Of a DNA stretch of 64,000 nucleotides, positions 1 through 16,481 are shown piece after piece. Each line of letters begins with the position of its first letter. The stretch's first letter is position 1. The stretch is taken from assembly GCA_013365325.1 (NCBI GenBank), contig JABVXV010000003.1:1021030-1085029 (forward strand), given 5' to 3'. A model generated the notes under the pieces. It did no database searches, was not told where the DNA came from, and saw nothing but the letters and a program-made list of their open reading frames with translations. The position numbers and the translations under genes are program-made. Source of the stretch: Dipetalonema caudispina. Lineage: Eukaryota > Nematoda > Chromadorea > Rhabditida > Onchocercidae.

Positions 1-280
1 TTCAATACCTTTTATGTGAACTGTTATGAAAGTTCAGGATTGGCAAGATATCTCCGAATACTTGGTATTTTATAACAAATATTGCGGCCTTTTGATAAAT
101 TTGATAACGAAGATTTTAGTCACTTGATATTTTTAGGAATTTTAATGCTTTGTAGAACATGTAAAGTCGGGAATATATTTTTACAAAGCTGGTGATGTGT
201 AAATGGAGGGGAATGATTTTGTCTTTCATTGTTTCACTTGTAGCTGGTTAAGTTAACAAACTTCTCTACATGTAGTCATC
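1..280. other. upstream flank, no gene seen
   Basis: This AT-rich stretch precedes the first coding exon. I see no convincing exon, RNA gene or repeat. It may carry the promoter, 5' UTR or an upstream exon of the chaperone-like gene that starts at 281. Confidence 0.4.
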
Positions 281-1086
281 ATGATGTTAGATAAAACATT
301 GCAATTTATATGCAGAGCTTGGACGAGTTATTCAAGTTTAATGCTCGATAGCCCACAATTACCATCAGTTGTTGACTTGTCGTTTGATTACAATGGCAAC
401 AAAACACGTTTCAACATAGTTCACTTCTGCAACGTTGACGTTGTTATTATTTCTGACATCGAGAAGATTGGACAAATTGTGCATGTAAGTTATGCCTTAT
501 TTTCTGCTTAAACGGTGGTTCTTTTTTCGAATTCTATGTCAAAGACACAAACTACTTCGCCGATGTGAACTTTGTTAAAAGTAGCCTGAAAATACGTTTT
601 CTTTCAGGTAATATTTCCTGAGGCAGTCATTACTTCTAGACTTCAACCGACACATAATATTGATTACGATACAAAAATTCTCATAGGGCCGCCGCTGGTA
701 ATTCTTTCATTACTCAGATTAGTACGTCTCTTCCTGATAGCAGGACTGCTACACGTTAATCATTGCCACCAACAAATGCATTTTTTGATATGCAAATTCT
801 TTCTTTTTATTTTCCATGTTCCTTTGTTTTCTTAGTTAAATTATTAAATTATTCTATCAATTTTTCACTCTAACTCCGATTTTCTCTATTACCCTTGATG
901 GTTTAAATTCATACACTAATTTAGTTTTTTCAGGGTGATTTCGATCTTCTCTTGAATCGTTTCGTGAAAATACTGGTTGAACATAATAAACGGTGTAATT
1001 TCCTATTTTCATTAGGCGTAGATCACTTCGACGTAGATCATGCGCGGTGTATTGTGGCGAAATTCAATGAGTATTTGTCACATTAA
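281..1086 (+). CDS. proteasome assembly chaperone 3-like protein
   Basis: A small three-exon gene (281-484, 608-697, 934-1086) encoding about 148 aa. All junctions are GT-AG and phase 0, and the last exon ends in TAA. The middle of the protein (around VVIISDIEKIGQIVHV, then KILIGPPL) and the C-terminal helix-strand pattern resemble PSMG3/PAC3, a subunit of the PAC3-PAC4 dimer that helps build the 20S proteasome alpha ring in the cytosol. The length is close to that of the family (about 120-150 aa). PAC3 proteins are poorly conserved, so this is a fold-level guess from hydrophobic pattern and length, with no catalytic motif to confirm it. Two adjacent ATGs (278 region and 281) make the exact start uncertain. 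It lies about 340 bases upstream of the IleRS gene on the same strand, so the two could share a nematode operon. Confidence 0.5.
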
Positions 1087-1430
1087 AGTAAGTTAAGAAG
1101 GGAGAAATCGAGATGCGGCGAAATAAAAGAAGTGAAAGAAAGAATAATATTACCAATAATATAGCATGAACTGTGTGAGATGTTCCAGTTACCATTCACT
1201 TGGATCCCGAATTCGCAGTAGGACGTCGAATCAGTACAACAATTCCACTACTTACTCACTCTAACTGTTTATTGTTACCGTTGTTATTTGTTTATGGTAG
1301 TTAGCTTAAAGGCATTTACATCACTGTTTGACAAATTAAGCTTACCCTTAGTTTATAAACTGAAGTACCGAATATGGTCAGATAGTACCAATAGCTAATA
1401 TTAAGCAGGTTCATTTCCAAAAATTTTCAG
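1087..1430. other. intergenic, probably holds IleRS first exon
   Basis: This gap lies between the chaperone-like gene and the first clear IleRS exon. That exon has no in-frame ATG and an in-frame stop upstream of its acceptor, so the IleRS start codon should lie here. One candidate is the ATG at 1294-1296, followed directly by a possible donor (GTAGTT). Confidence 0.4.
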
Positions 1431-4400
1431 AGTTTACTTGGAAATCTTCGCTGCTGGAAGACATTACTTCAAATACAATTTCGGCAATTTTCTTCTGAAA
1501 ATGGTCATGCTAAATATATCTTCTTGCCTAAAACTGCATTCAAAAAATTCATAAAACCTCATGAAAGAGCCAGGTTGGATTTAGAGTTGGCACGTTCTGC
1601 AAAATTTGAAGAATTTTATGAGTGGCAATTGAAGGAACCAATCAGGCAATCACTCCCAATGTTAGTTTATGAGTTATGAATATTTTCAGTGCAAAACCGC
1701 CAACGTATCGAATTACTGTTTTAATAGTTCTTTTTTCCCCTATTTTGTACATCGGTAATTTATTATTTATGTTTTAGATTTGAACTTCTGGATGGCCCAC
1801 CATACGCAAATGGTGACGCACATGTAGGACATGCTATCAATAAAATCTTAAAGGATTTTATCGTTCGTAGTCAGGTTTACAATGGGAAGCGTGTTTTATT
1901 TCGTCCGGGATGGGACTGTCATGGACTTCCTATTGAATTAAAGGTAGCAAGAGACAATCAACAAAAGGTTATTAGCATTGTGTTCTTTGATAAGATAATC
2001 TATAAAACCTTTATGGTGATTTGTCCTTTTTGTTTCAGTATATTTTTTCTTACATCTAAATGTTTTGAAATATTTGTGTCTGTTTTTCGAGTCAAGGAAT
2101 TCGGCATTTAAGGATACTTCGCTTGTTGAAATACGGGAAGCGTCTCGGCAGATAGCGCTACATTCAATTGCGTCTCAACAGAATTCATTTAAGAGATGGG
2201 CGGTCACAGCCGATTGGGCAAATCCTTATTATACAATGGATAAAAAATATGTTGCAAAAGAACTCAGGCTTTTCGGAGAACTGTATGGGCTTAAAATGAT
2301 TTACCGAACATTTATGCCAGTTTATTGGTGAGTTTGCACTTTTTTTTCAGAATTGTGAATGCCTTTCATTGCATCTACAGTTTTTTTGAGTTTACTTAGC
2401 ATGAAAAACTTTTCCTGTTATCGATTAAAATAATTCAGAAATAAGAAAATAAGCGAATATGGTACTTCTAACAAGGCATTTTTCTTTCATTTAAGTTAAC
2501 GTTTACATCTCTGGTTAATAAAGTACTGTATTTCTTTAACAGTTTCATTTTCGAACGTTTTGTGTTTCCAGGTCACCAAGTTCATTTACAGCTTTAGCTG
2601 AATCGGAATTGGATTATAGGGAGCATAGCAGTACAGCCGTTTATTATCGATATGTGGTAGTTTTGCAAGATTTTTAAGCTCTTGATTGTTTACTGTTACT
2701 ACTGAAATTTTAACGCCAATTGCTAATATTTTTCATAGAAATGGTTTTACAGTTTATGTTACATGTTCAAAGATCTGAGGTTTGCAATCCAAACTAATAT
2801 TTTCCTAAAAACCTGAGTAAAAATATTTTCAGGTAGTAAATTCTGGATTAATCCTTTCTAAATGTGAGAAAACGGAACGGCCAACAAAACTCTATGCATT
2901 AGTTTGGACAACAACACCGTGGACACTGCCAATGAATAACGCAATTGCATACAAAAAAGATGCAATTTATGCAGTTGTAGAATTGCTTGCCGAAGGACAC
3001 TATCGGTGGGTAAAAGCTTCAAACTTACATTTATTTAAGTGCGAAAAGGATCAATTCTCTAAATGAGCAATCATATAGTTAACAAGTGATTGTAATGGCT
3101 GGTTAGACAGTTTTAATCCACAAATAATATAAGTACTGAATTTTGCAGACGGCCAGTCCGGCATTTATATATTTTGGCAAAGGATCTGATTAGCAGTTTC
3201 GAAAAGGAAACAAAAATCATGACTAGGATATTGTCCACTTTTGTTGGTATTGATTTGGAAGGACTTATGTATCGAAGTGCAATGTTTAGCGATTTAGCAC
3301 AACCATTTATAGAAACGAACCATGTAACTACTGCTGTTGGAACGGGTCTTGTACACCTGAGTTATGCGCATGGCTTAGATGATTTCAAAGTAAACATTGT
3401 TCTCAGTTACTTGTATTCTTTAAAAATTTAGAAAAATTTCCACTGTTCAACTCCGAATATATAGAAAGTCTATTGTTTTACAGTAATTCTTCCTGTTTAT
3501 TCAACATTTCTTTTTAGGTAGCATTAAAACTCGGTGAGAAAGTGCGTTGCTTTGTGGATGAACGGGGCTGTTATACAAGAGATCTCGGTCATAATTTAGA
3601 GGATAAAAATGTTTTGAAGGAAGGGAACGATGCTGTGCTGCAAATGTTCCAGAAGAACGTTGTCTACACGCATCAATACAAGCATCGATACCCTTATGAC
3701 TGGAGAACAAAAGAGGTGTTATATAATTCTATAAAAGATTATTGATTTGAAATTTCAAATAAGTAGATGTGGTTTTCAGTTAATTAATTACTCATCAAAA
3801 CTGTTCTGTTGAATTTTTCTAAAAGCAGATGAAACAGATCAATTCGTTGGAGTTGTAAAAGCTTTTTTATATACTGAAAAGATTGTGACCTTTTAGTAAT
3901 GTTTGTTGGATAAATAAAATTAGCGCATTATTTTAGCCAGTAATCATACGAAGTAGTAAACAGTGGTTCATTGATGTTTCGGAGGTTGGTGTTGAAGCAG
4001 CCAGAAAAATTGTGAGTGAAGCATTGCCCATAGGAAATCCTAATTCAGGTAGTTTTTTCCAATGAATAAAACGTCGAATTTGAGATTTCGATTTGTATGG
4101 TCGGTTCTACCTCTTCTATTAATCAGACTTTTTGATCCATAGTTGTTTGTTTTACCAACACAGTTTTTTTATAAATCTCTCTTTACATTCTTTGTTCTTT
4201 GTTTTTAGAATTATATTTCTTAATTATCTTTCATCTGTTCGTTACTTGATTTTTACCGTTTGGAAATTAAAAATTTGATATTTTTTTCATTCAGATAAAA
4301 CAGAAGCTCTGTTAACGCAATTGAAAAATCGAATTGCCTGGTGCATTTCACGGCAGCGATGTTGGGGTACGCCGATTCCTGCATTTTATAGGGCAGACGG

Positions 4401-7400
4401 TAGCGTCATCGTGGGTGAGGATATCTGCAATGCCGTGGCGGAAAGCATCGAAAAATATGGCACTGAAGTTTGGTGGGAACGTACGGCGAATGAGTTATTT
4501 CCTGCGAAGGTATGAATTGAAGTTTATTGTTTCGTTGTTTCGGATTATATAAGTTGCGCTTACAATCCTTCTTCACTTGATTATTGTTTTTCCTTGCTTT
4601 TTTCTGTTTTTCCAGCTTATTCTGAAGAAGGAGAGAATACTTTATTTGGATCATAGGGGTAGGTTCGTAATTCATTTAACTATTGCAGTTAATGAAAAAA
4701 TATGGGATTGGAGCAGAAGAAAAATTGGAAAAGTCATGCGATATACTAGATGTATGGATGGATAGCGGTGTTGCGTGGGCATCGACTCGCCAAAGGGCGG
4801 AACCTGTCGATTTGGTTCTGGAAGGCGTCGACCAGTTTCGAGGCTGGTTCCAGTCGCTTTCATTAACTTCATTTGCGTTGAATGTTGGTTATAATTTCGA
4901 ACAAACTCATGTAAAGTAAATCAAAATATAATGTATTATATTTCAAGTAATTTATTTGCCTCAGTCAAATTAGCAAGTCGGTGTTACAATGCTAGTTACG
5001 AATACCAAAATGCCAACACCATTAGGCTTAATAGATAAACGATCACATTATGTGTGGTTGATAGTTTTCTCCATCTCCGCACAGTTACTTTTGTCAAGTC
5101 AGTTGGATTTTGCTGATTCGGAACTGTATAAAGTTTTGGGTCTCATAAGCAGTCTCTTTGTACATCTTGTCTCGTTTTCTTTTTTTACTTCCCATTGCTT
5201 TTGTTTCAGCAGAAATTACCATACAAGCGCATCCATGTTCATGCTTTTGCGGTGGATGAAAACGAACAAAAAATGTCCAAATCAATAGGAAATGTAGTCA
5301 GCCCTGAACTGGTTTGCTTTTCATATGGAAAAGAAGTCTGTGAAATAAATACCCGGAAGAGAAGGGCTGAGTTCATCGTTAAATAGCTGTGCATTCTCAC
5401 AGATTATTTGATATGATACGTAGGAGTCTATGTAATATAGGTTACAGTGCAGTTTTGTGTCTATTTAAAATTTTTTATAATGCAGTTCAATGTTTATGAG
5501 AAATATCTCCATTTTTCATCCTTCAATTTTTATTTCCACTTTCCTACAGAAGGATTCACGAATAGAAATTTGATTAAAAATCGCTAAACTAACTAGAGTT
5601 AAAACTGGAAGTTCTGAAGTACATTGTTTGACTTCCTGAGCAGATTACAGATGGCTCATTGAATGCTGAACCTCATGGTGTCGATGGTCTTCGTCTTTGG
5701 GTAGCACAGTATGGATGCGAAGGCGATAAAGCACGAATTGGCTCTTCGATAATGGAAGAAGTTAAACGGAACTATACACAGTTGCGTACTTCATTCTGGT
5801 TTCTGCTTGGTGCAGTCAATGGTTATAAAGGGGCCGTTTGCTGTGATGAACAATGTTATATTGATAGGGTGAGTATGCTGAATAGTTAAGAGAAATTTTT
5901 TAATGATATAAATGAATTTAACTACAATTGAACTAAACAACTTGTTATGAAGACGAAAACTTCTGCTTATGTTACTTATCCTTATTTCTTGTCCAATACA
6001 TTGAATTTATTTAATCGATTTTTAAAGTATTACTTTGTTTTTGATGCATTTAAATAATTTATCACTGTTTAGCAGTGTCAAAGATTATTTTGCTTCTTTT
6101 ATCATTTAGCTGAACAAATTAGTTAGAAGGATTTTTTCAGTACATTTTGCAAGAATTAGCTAATTTTACACAGCGATGTCGCAAAAACTGGGACGAATAT
6201 CGTTTTCCCTTAATGGTTAACGAATATATGCGGTTCTTGCAACATCCACTCAATTCACCTTACATTGTAAGCAGTATTTTTATATTTTTCCAAAGAAAGT
6301 TTAATATTTACTATCCTATATCTCTGTTCTTATGGACTATGGTCATTCAATCAAGTAAATCTAGCTGAATTGTGAGCAAGCATTGTTTTGGCATTCAGTT
6401 TAAGAGACCTCTTCGTTGTAAATTACATAGTGGGGATCTCCTGAATAACATAAATATTAGTAATGATTGAGCTATTCGTTTGACTTCATGTAATATTAAA
6501 TTATCGATAAATCGCCTTTTGTATTTAGCGTGACCGTTGTTCGTTATCAAGTTCAAGTTAAGGAAAATTGATTTTTTCCCGACATTTGGATTTCAGAGTG
6601 GTGTGAAAAATAGACTGTATTGTGGAATGCTTTCTGAACGACAGAATGCCCAAACAACACTGGCAAAAATTGGACTGAACTTAGCAGCACTTCTTGCTCC
6701 GATATTGCCTCATTTGGTGGCGGAGTTTTTCATGTGTCATCCATGCGTTGAAAATTCTGCTGTTGCTCTGAGGTAAAAAAAAGCCATTTGAAATCCGATT
6801 ATTTGCGAACTTCTCAGTAGTTTTTTTTTCGGAATTTTTGAAATTGAAGTCTTCGATTAAAAACAAATTCTGATTAAATTAAAACCCAATTAGTCTTGGT
6901 TCTCGTAACATCACTTTCATTTTTAGAGAATGCAGTCAATTTTACTGCTCTAATGACTCAAATATGACTGAATTGTATTCCGTTATGGATCCTGCTCTCA
7001 GCATTCGAGCTGAAATGTTGGAACAGTATGGAAAAAATAATCTGTCTAGATTGGTACGCAGTTTATAAGTTTTCACTAATCTGTAAATAAATCATTCATC
7101 GAGCAGAATGTTACATATCTATTTATGCGATATACAAGGGCACATTAGAGTAGAAAGAAGGTAGGAAGGGATTAAACTTTTTATATCTATATTCCTAACT
7201 ATGTTTTAGTTTCATTAATTCTGTTTGTTTTTAGGGAATTCTGATAAGAGGTCCAGATGTTAGCCTCCAGAAATTATACCCACTACAAGCAGAATTATGT
7301 TCTTATCATTCGCAGCTAGTGGAAATTCTTGGTGTTTCTATGGTTCGAATAGAATGCGATAATACTATTGAAAAAATCAGAATCCATACGGTGGCTTGTG

Positions 7401-7561
7401 AAAGAGAATTTTGTAAACGTTGCAGAAGAAACGTCAGGCTGAAAGAGGAAGATTACTGCGATCGGTGCGCAAAATCAATAGCCGAAAATGAATTATTCCG
7501 GGAAATGGATGTCGAAAATAATTTTTCAAAATCTTCATTATCTTCAGGGCAATGCAAGTGA
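1431..7561 (+). CDS. IARS2: mitochondrial isoleucyl-tRNA synthetase
   Basis: Class Ia synthetase that charges mitochondrial tRNA-Ile, including hydrolytic editing of Val. Exons: 1431-1660, 1778-1943, 2092-2327, 2572-2656, 2833-3005, 3149-3389, 3518-3715, 3937-4048, 4295-4509, 4689-4910, 5210-5311, 5644-5868, 6141-6266, 6597-6772, 6927-7053, 7235-7561. Together they give 2961 nt, one open frame of about 986 aa. The HIGH motif appears as [14 protein letters not shown] near residue 90, [11 protein letters not shown] follows, [16 protein letters not shown] and [10 protein letters not shown] lie mid-protein, and KMSKS is near residue 650. A C-terminal zinc finger (FCKRC...YCDRC, about 940-965) matches the bacterial/mitochondrial IleRS type. 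The N-terminus is basic and hydrophobic like a mitochondrial presequence. The first exon lacks an ATG, so the true start lies upstream. Exon 3 needs an unusual acceptor, TTTCGAG. Confidence 0.95.
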
Positions 7562-8469
7562 TGGTGATGTTTAATGCGAAATGTTATTATTTGCAAACAT
7601 GAGACGTCTTGTTAATATTTGTTATTGTTATAAAGGAAAAAGGAAACTACTAACTGGCAATAAAGTTACCTTTATTATCAGTTTATCAGTTAGTATTTCT
7701 TTTTTCCTTTTTACTCGAATATTTCACTTACAGAATGATAAGAAATAATTTCTCTTCCTCACTTCCTTGGTTTATAGGTGAATTTTAGATCCGTTCCGAA
7801 GCAATATCCAACTTCCTATTATTGTTGTAGTTACCTTTATTACCAATTAGTGGTTTCTTTTTTTATCGAATGTAAATAAAAAGCTGAATAAAAAATTGAT
7901 TTGGAGTAGCAGTTCCTGAATACTGCTCAGTGTGTTTTGAGCTAAAAATCTATACATTATCGTTGTTGTCAAGATTTTAAGATATTGCTCAGGGTATGAG
8001 AATTCCGATATAGAATGTGCCAGCTGGTATCGGATAGTTGACTAAGTAATTTTATAACGGTAGTTCGCACTGCCTCAGCAAGTTTCAAATCTTTCCGAGA
8101 GTCGAATTAGAAAGGTATTCTTGGTTGGTGGGAATGTTATAGAAGGGGTTGAGATTCAGCAGATGGAATTGGTTTTTATACATTGAGATCTTGACAGTTG
8201 TCATCCCAGTCGAAAATTTAGTGTTGAGAAATCAGGGCTAGTATGGTGGTAAGAAAGTGTGTGCAAGGTGGTAGAGGGGTATGCGCAAGTTTTATCGTAT
8301 ATAGAATTTATCTACAGCTGTTTTGGAGAAGAACTGTTGAGCACAGAAAAACCTAGTCATCGTGAAAATCGATTCCGTTTTTTGTCATGGTGGACGGGGC
8401 GGGACGGTGGTGACACGAAGTGTTAGCAGTCAATCGTCGCATGTTGTTCCGCATGCAATCCGTGTTGCA
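7562..8469. other. intergenic, 3' UTR and promoter region
   Basis: Between the IleRS stop and the first in-frame ATG of the MADF gene. AATAAA-like signals occur near 7876-7893. No exon or RNA gene is evident. An in-frame TGA near 8340 limits upstream extension of the MADF reading frame. Confidence 0.4.
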
Positions 8470-10729
8470 ATGCGTGCTGTAGATGCTTCCACAGCTGCAA
8501 CAAGCGCTACGTACGTCGAAACTGTGCTGCCCGATGAACATGAAAGCGTTTTTGTGGAGGTTTGTAATTCATTTTGCCATTTTGCGGAATAATTTTGAAA
8601 ACTTTTCGACATCCTGAATTTACGAGAATAACTTTGATTTGAGTACTATAATACTTTCTTTTTCTGTATTTTTATTCTCTTGTTTTATTTGATTTTAATG
8701 GAATTCTTTTACCTAGTTTTACTTTTGTTATAGATTTACTAAGTTACTAACAGCTATTTTCGGTTATTCTGCATTCCATACTGTTAATTTAATAAAATAA
8801 TGTTTAGGGAGAACAAAATTTTGTTGTTTGTTTAGATTATGTATAGGATATGCAGAACAGCCGCAGACTACTGAGTTCTTTCTTTTTTTAAATTGAAGTC
8901 GGACCGTAACAGCTTTTGCATCAATTACAAAGCAAACGACTGTGTACAGTGAAACATTGGAGAAAGGAGTAAGTCAGGATACGTAGAATGTGGGTGCATA
9001 TTAGTTCTCTAATGAATTAGTTTTGAGGAATTTCAAACGAAAAACTGGAAGTTCTACATAAGAATATGGGACTCGCGTTACAGTCGTTCAGTTAGCTAAA
9101 AGAGAACAATTTACAGATACCTGTGGATAAAAGCAGTGAAATTGAAATGGGAGTGGAACATGAGCATCATATTCCACATCATCACGAGAGTCGACAAACA
9201 ATTGGTAAGATAAACGATGAACTAAGATTCTCAATCATTGATGCTGTTTATCTCCGGCCCGCAATTTGGGACCACGGTCGAGAATTGAGAAATTTAGGCC
9301 AGCGAAAAGACCACTTCATCGAAATTGCCGCACTTCTTAGCACCGATGAAAATTTACTGTCATGTAAGCATCTTCATCATACGACTTTCCACTTTTCAGG
9401 AATGCAATTCCTTTTTTATTCATAAAAAATAAATAAATGAAGTAGAATTTGTTGGGTCTGCGAACTTGTAAACAATAGCGGAAGAAGAAAAGGTTATTGG
9501 TTTCGGATCAAACAACTTTTAAATAAGAATGAGTGGAATAACCTAAAATTAATCATTGTGGAGAAAAGAAGTTAGAAAACTTCAAAATTTATAAAAGAGT
9601 GGAAGCAATGGATAGGAAATTATAACTACTGTTAGAATTCACGAAAATTGTGCTTTACGAGATAGAGTTTATGGTAGTTTCTTTATGCATGGAAAATAGC
9701 TTAAAATGTGTGAGTTCTCGATGTTAATGCACTTTTTAGCCACTATAAAGTAGTGATGAATTTATCTAACTGATGATCACCTTGTTAATATATGACGTTC
9801 AACTTCTGTTTCTGTATTCAGGTCACGATATTGAGAAACAGTGGAAAAATTTGAAAGACTCGTACTTTAAACTTCGGAAGAAGATAAAAATAGATGCCTC
9901 TGGAAAATTGATACAACCACGCTGGAAATATTTTTCGGCTATGATGTTTCTCGATCGGCTCAGCAATGGCAGCAATTCGTTTTCGGGAGCAAGTACTTCA
10001 GCGTGTGATGAAATAAATGATACGTCACTTGTTCGTCAGGAATCCTTTCTTGGGAAGAGAAATGCTGACGGAAATTTGACAACTCTTACCTCCGGGAGGC
10101 ACTTTATTGATGGACGGTGCAGGATAAGGAAAGCCATGATTTCAACTTCGAACACTATTGACGGAGAATCAGCGGAATCGGCAGTACTCACTACGGAAGA
10201 CGAATATTCTGCATTTTGTAAGTTATACCGAGAAAACAGCTTTCCTTCCTTTATTTCTTTTTTTTTTTTTTTTTTTGTCTAAATTGCCCACTTGAACTGT
10301 TTGAGAAAGTTGTGGATTTGTCCACGAATTTCTTCAAACATATTTTAATTCTAAACTATCAGAGGATAATCGAACTCAATTCCCAGGATGCGCCATACTT
10401 ATTCAGAATATTTTCGTCTTTATTTTGCAATTTATTGTTTAATTATAAAGTATGAGTGAAGTCATTATTTAGTCACTAATTAGTTGTATAAAATACAAAT
10501 ATTTAGCTACCACAGGAAGTTAAAGAAAAGAAACTGATGAATAATTGCTGTTGCGTTGACTTACCATTAAGTTCATTCTAGTTACATTTCAGGTAATTCG
10601 TTGATCTATCCGCTACGTGAAATAGGCAGCATGAATCGACTGGAGTACATAAAATTGCAAAAGGTGATCCGTGATGCAGTACACGAAAAGCAAATGGAAT
10701 TATTAGAAAATGAATCAGCAGGACAATAA
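8470..10729 (+). CDS. MADF-domain protein, putative DNA-binding factor
   Basis: Four exons (8470-8559, 9117-9363, 9822-10217, 10593-10729) join into one frame of about 289 aa. From roughly residue 67 to 160 the protein shows a MADF (Myb/SANT-like) domain: FSIIDAVYLRPAIWDHG, then LGQRKDHFIEIAALL, then IEKQWKNLKDSYFKLRKKIK, and PRWKYFSAMMFLDRL. The conserved tryptophans and basic helix fit a DNA-binding MADF protein such as Drosophila Adf-1 relatives or the Caenorhabditis madf family. A His-rich stretch (EHEHHIPHHHE) precedes the domain. The C-terminal exon holds a short helical Arg/Lys/Glu-rich segment (RLEYIKLQKVIRDAV) that could serve for dimerisation, but no clear BESS motif is seen. The start is chosen at the first in-frame ATG after an upstream TGA. 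An upstream untranslated or coding exon cannot be excluded. Targets are unknown. Confidence 0.8.
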
Positions 10730-12282
10730 GTGTGAACATTTGTATTAGCAAGTCTTGCATGAAAGAAATGTCATGAAAGATAAAAATGAATAACTTTTTT
10801 CTCTTATTGATCCTTCAGGTGCGCAATTGGTCATGATGTATATTTTTGTGTATGTACATGTACATTGGCGAGCACTTTTCACTAAATAAAAAACTGTAAA
10901 GAATAATAAAATGAAGTGAAGAGTAATAAATGTGAGGCCGTCTACATTTCTTAACTCAGTGTATATGCACACAGAAAGGTCTATTTTATCATTAATGTTG
11001 CGATCTGAGTCAAATAAATTTGACAAGAAATGAATGAAGTGTCATGCGTTATATATGTTTTGTGCTATTCAGTTTCATTGTTGTTCAACCTTCTAACACA
11101 TTTTTAATATACTTATTTTAGCGATAGATAGTGTTTCTCATACAAATGCTTCATTCTATATGTCACATTCTCGTCAGCTAATGAGCACTATTTCAATATT
11201 CTGATAATTAATGCTGGCATTCCTTTTATTCTCCCAAATTATTATAATCACTTGTTGACTTCCCTACTATTGAAATCCTGCACTAAGTGCAACGATACCC
11301 CGCTGACTCCCTCTCATCTTTCTCGTTGTAGGAAATATCTCACTTCAAGTATGCAATAATTATAGAGCCATTAGTGAGTTAGTATATTCTGTGGGTTAGC
11401 GATGTTAGGAAAAGTCAGGGAGGATTTCATGTATGGAATTAAGAGTTTTCAGAGTATGAATAGAATTGCTGAAAAGTATTTAATCGAGAGTTTTATTCAA
11501 ACTAAAGGAATATTGTCCTATAGTTTCGAATAGATTAACTAGAATGGAAACTGGCTTTTTATAAGTGACAATGATAGCTCGCTGTTAAGCACTCTATAAT
11601 TGTGAATTAAAACTAAAGAAAGAAGAATCACTTTGTTGGTTCAATATCCGTAGAATTGATCAAATGTATTATTTTCATACTAACATTTCAATTGATGCAC
11701 AATTATTTACTTAAGATAAGCAATGGAAATATTTTTGAATTCGTTAAAATTTCTTTTCAATATTTGTTTCATGCTAAAAATAATCTTTATTCGATCTCTA
11801 GCAATACTTTTTGTGTTAGACGATAATATTCATTACATCCAGTGGCCACTATTTCTTTCTTTTTTTCACATCTTTCAATCTGAAATTTCACAGTTCTAGT
11901 GATTTAATGGAAGAGACCATCTGCTTATTGCACGTTATTACTTAGATTGTGATTCATTAAAAGGTCTTAAGAATTTAAACTTCGATGTTGTCATTATCTA
12001 AGCAACATTCAACGATAATTAATAATTGCGATCACATAAAAACTGCTTGTTTATGGTTATGAATACAATTTGCCATTGTAGTAACGCCTTCAACATATCA
12101 TTTTTCCATTATGAATTAATAATTCGCCTTATATGTGGTCCAAATTAATCCAAAAAGAATTAGATGTGAACGTGGATTGAATCAGATGTGAACTGAATGC
12201 TGTTAATTTATTTATATATGCATAAGTCTTATTGCTATCATATACGAATAGGATTAAATGAAGCGTAGAAAATAATGCAGGA
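10730..12282. other. intergenic, no gene seen
   Basis: AT-rich DNA between the MADF gene and the RtcB gene. The longest reverse-strand frame (11026-10745, 93 codons) lies over the expected 3' UTR, lacks recognisable domains and is probably chance. The last bases before the RtcB ATG (AATAATGCAG) could serve as a trans-splice acceptor. Confidence 0.4.

Positions 12283-16481
<4,199 letters not shown>

Noticed and set aside
4617..4659. Possible extra IleRS exon after the acceptor TTTCCAG
   Set aside because: Including it breaks the reading phase. Joining 4509 directly to 4689 keeps phase and gives the expected family sequence before [10 protein letters not shown].
10745..11026. Reverse-strand frame of 93 codons with hydrophobic residues
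   Set aside because: It lies over the expected MADF-gene 3' UTR and has no domain, splice or upstream signals.
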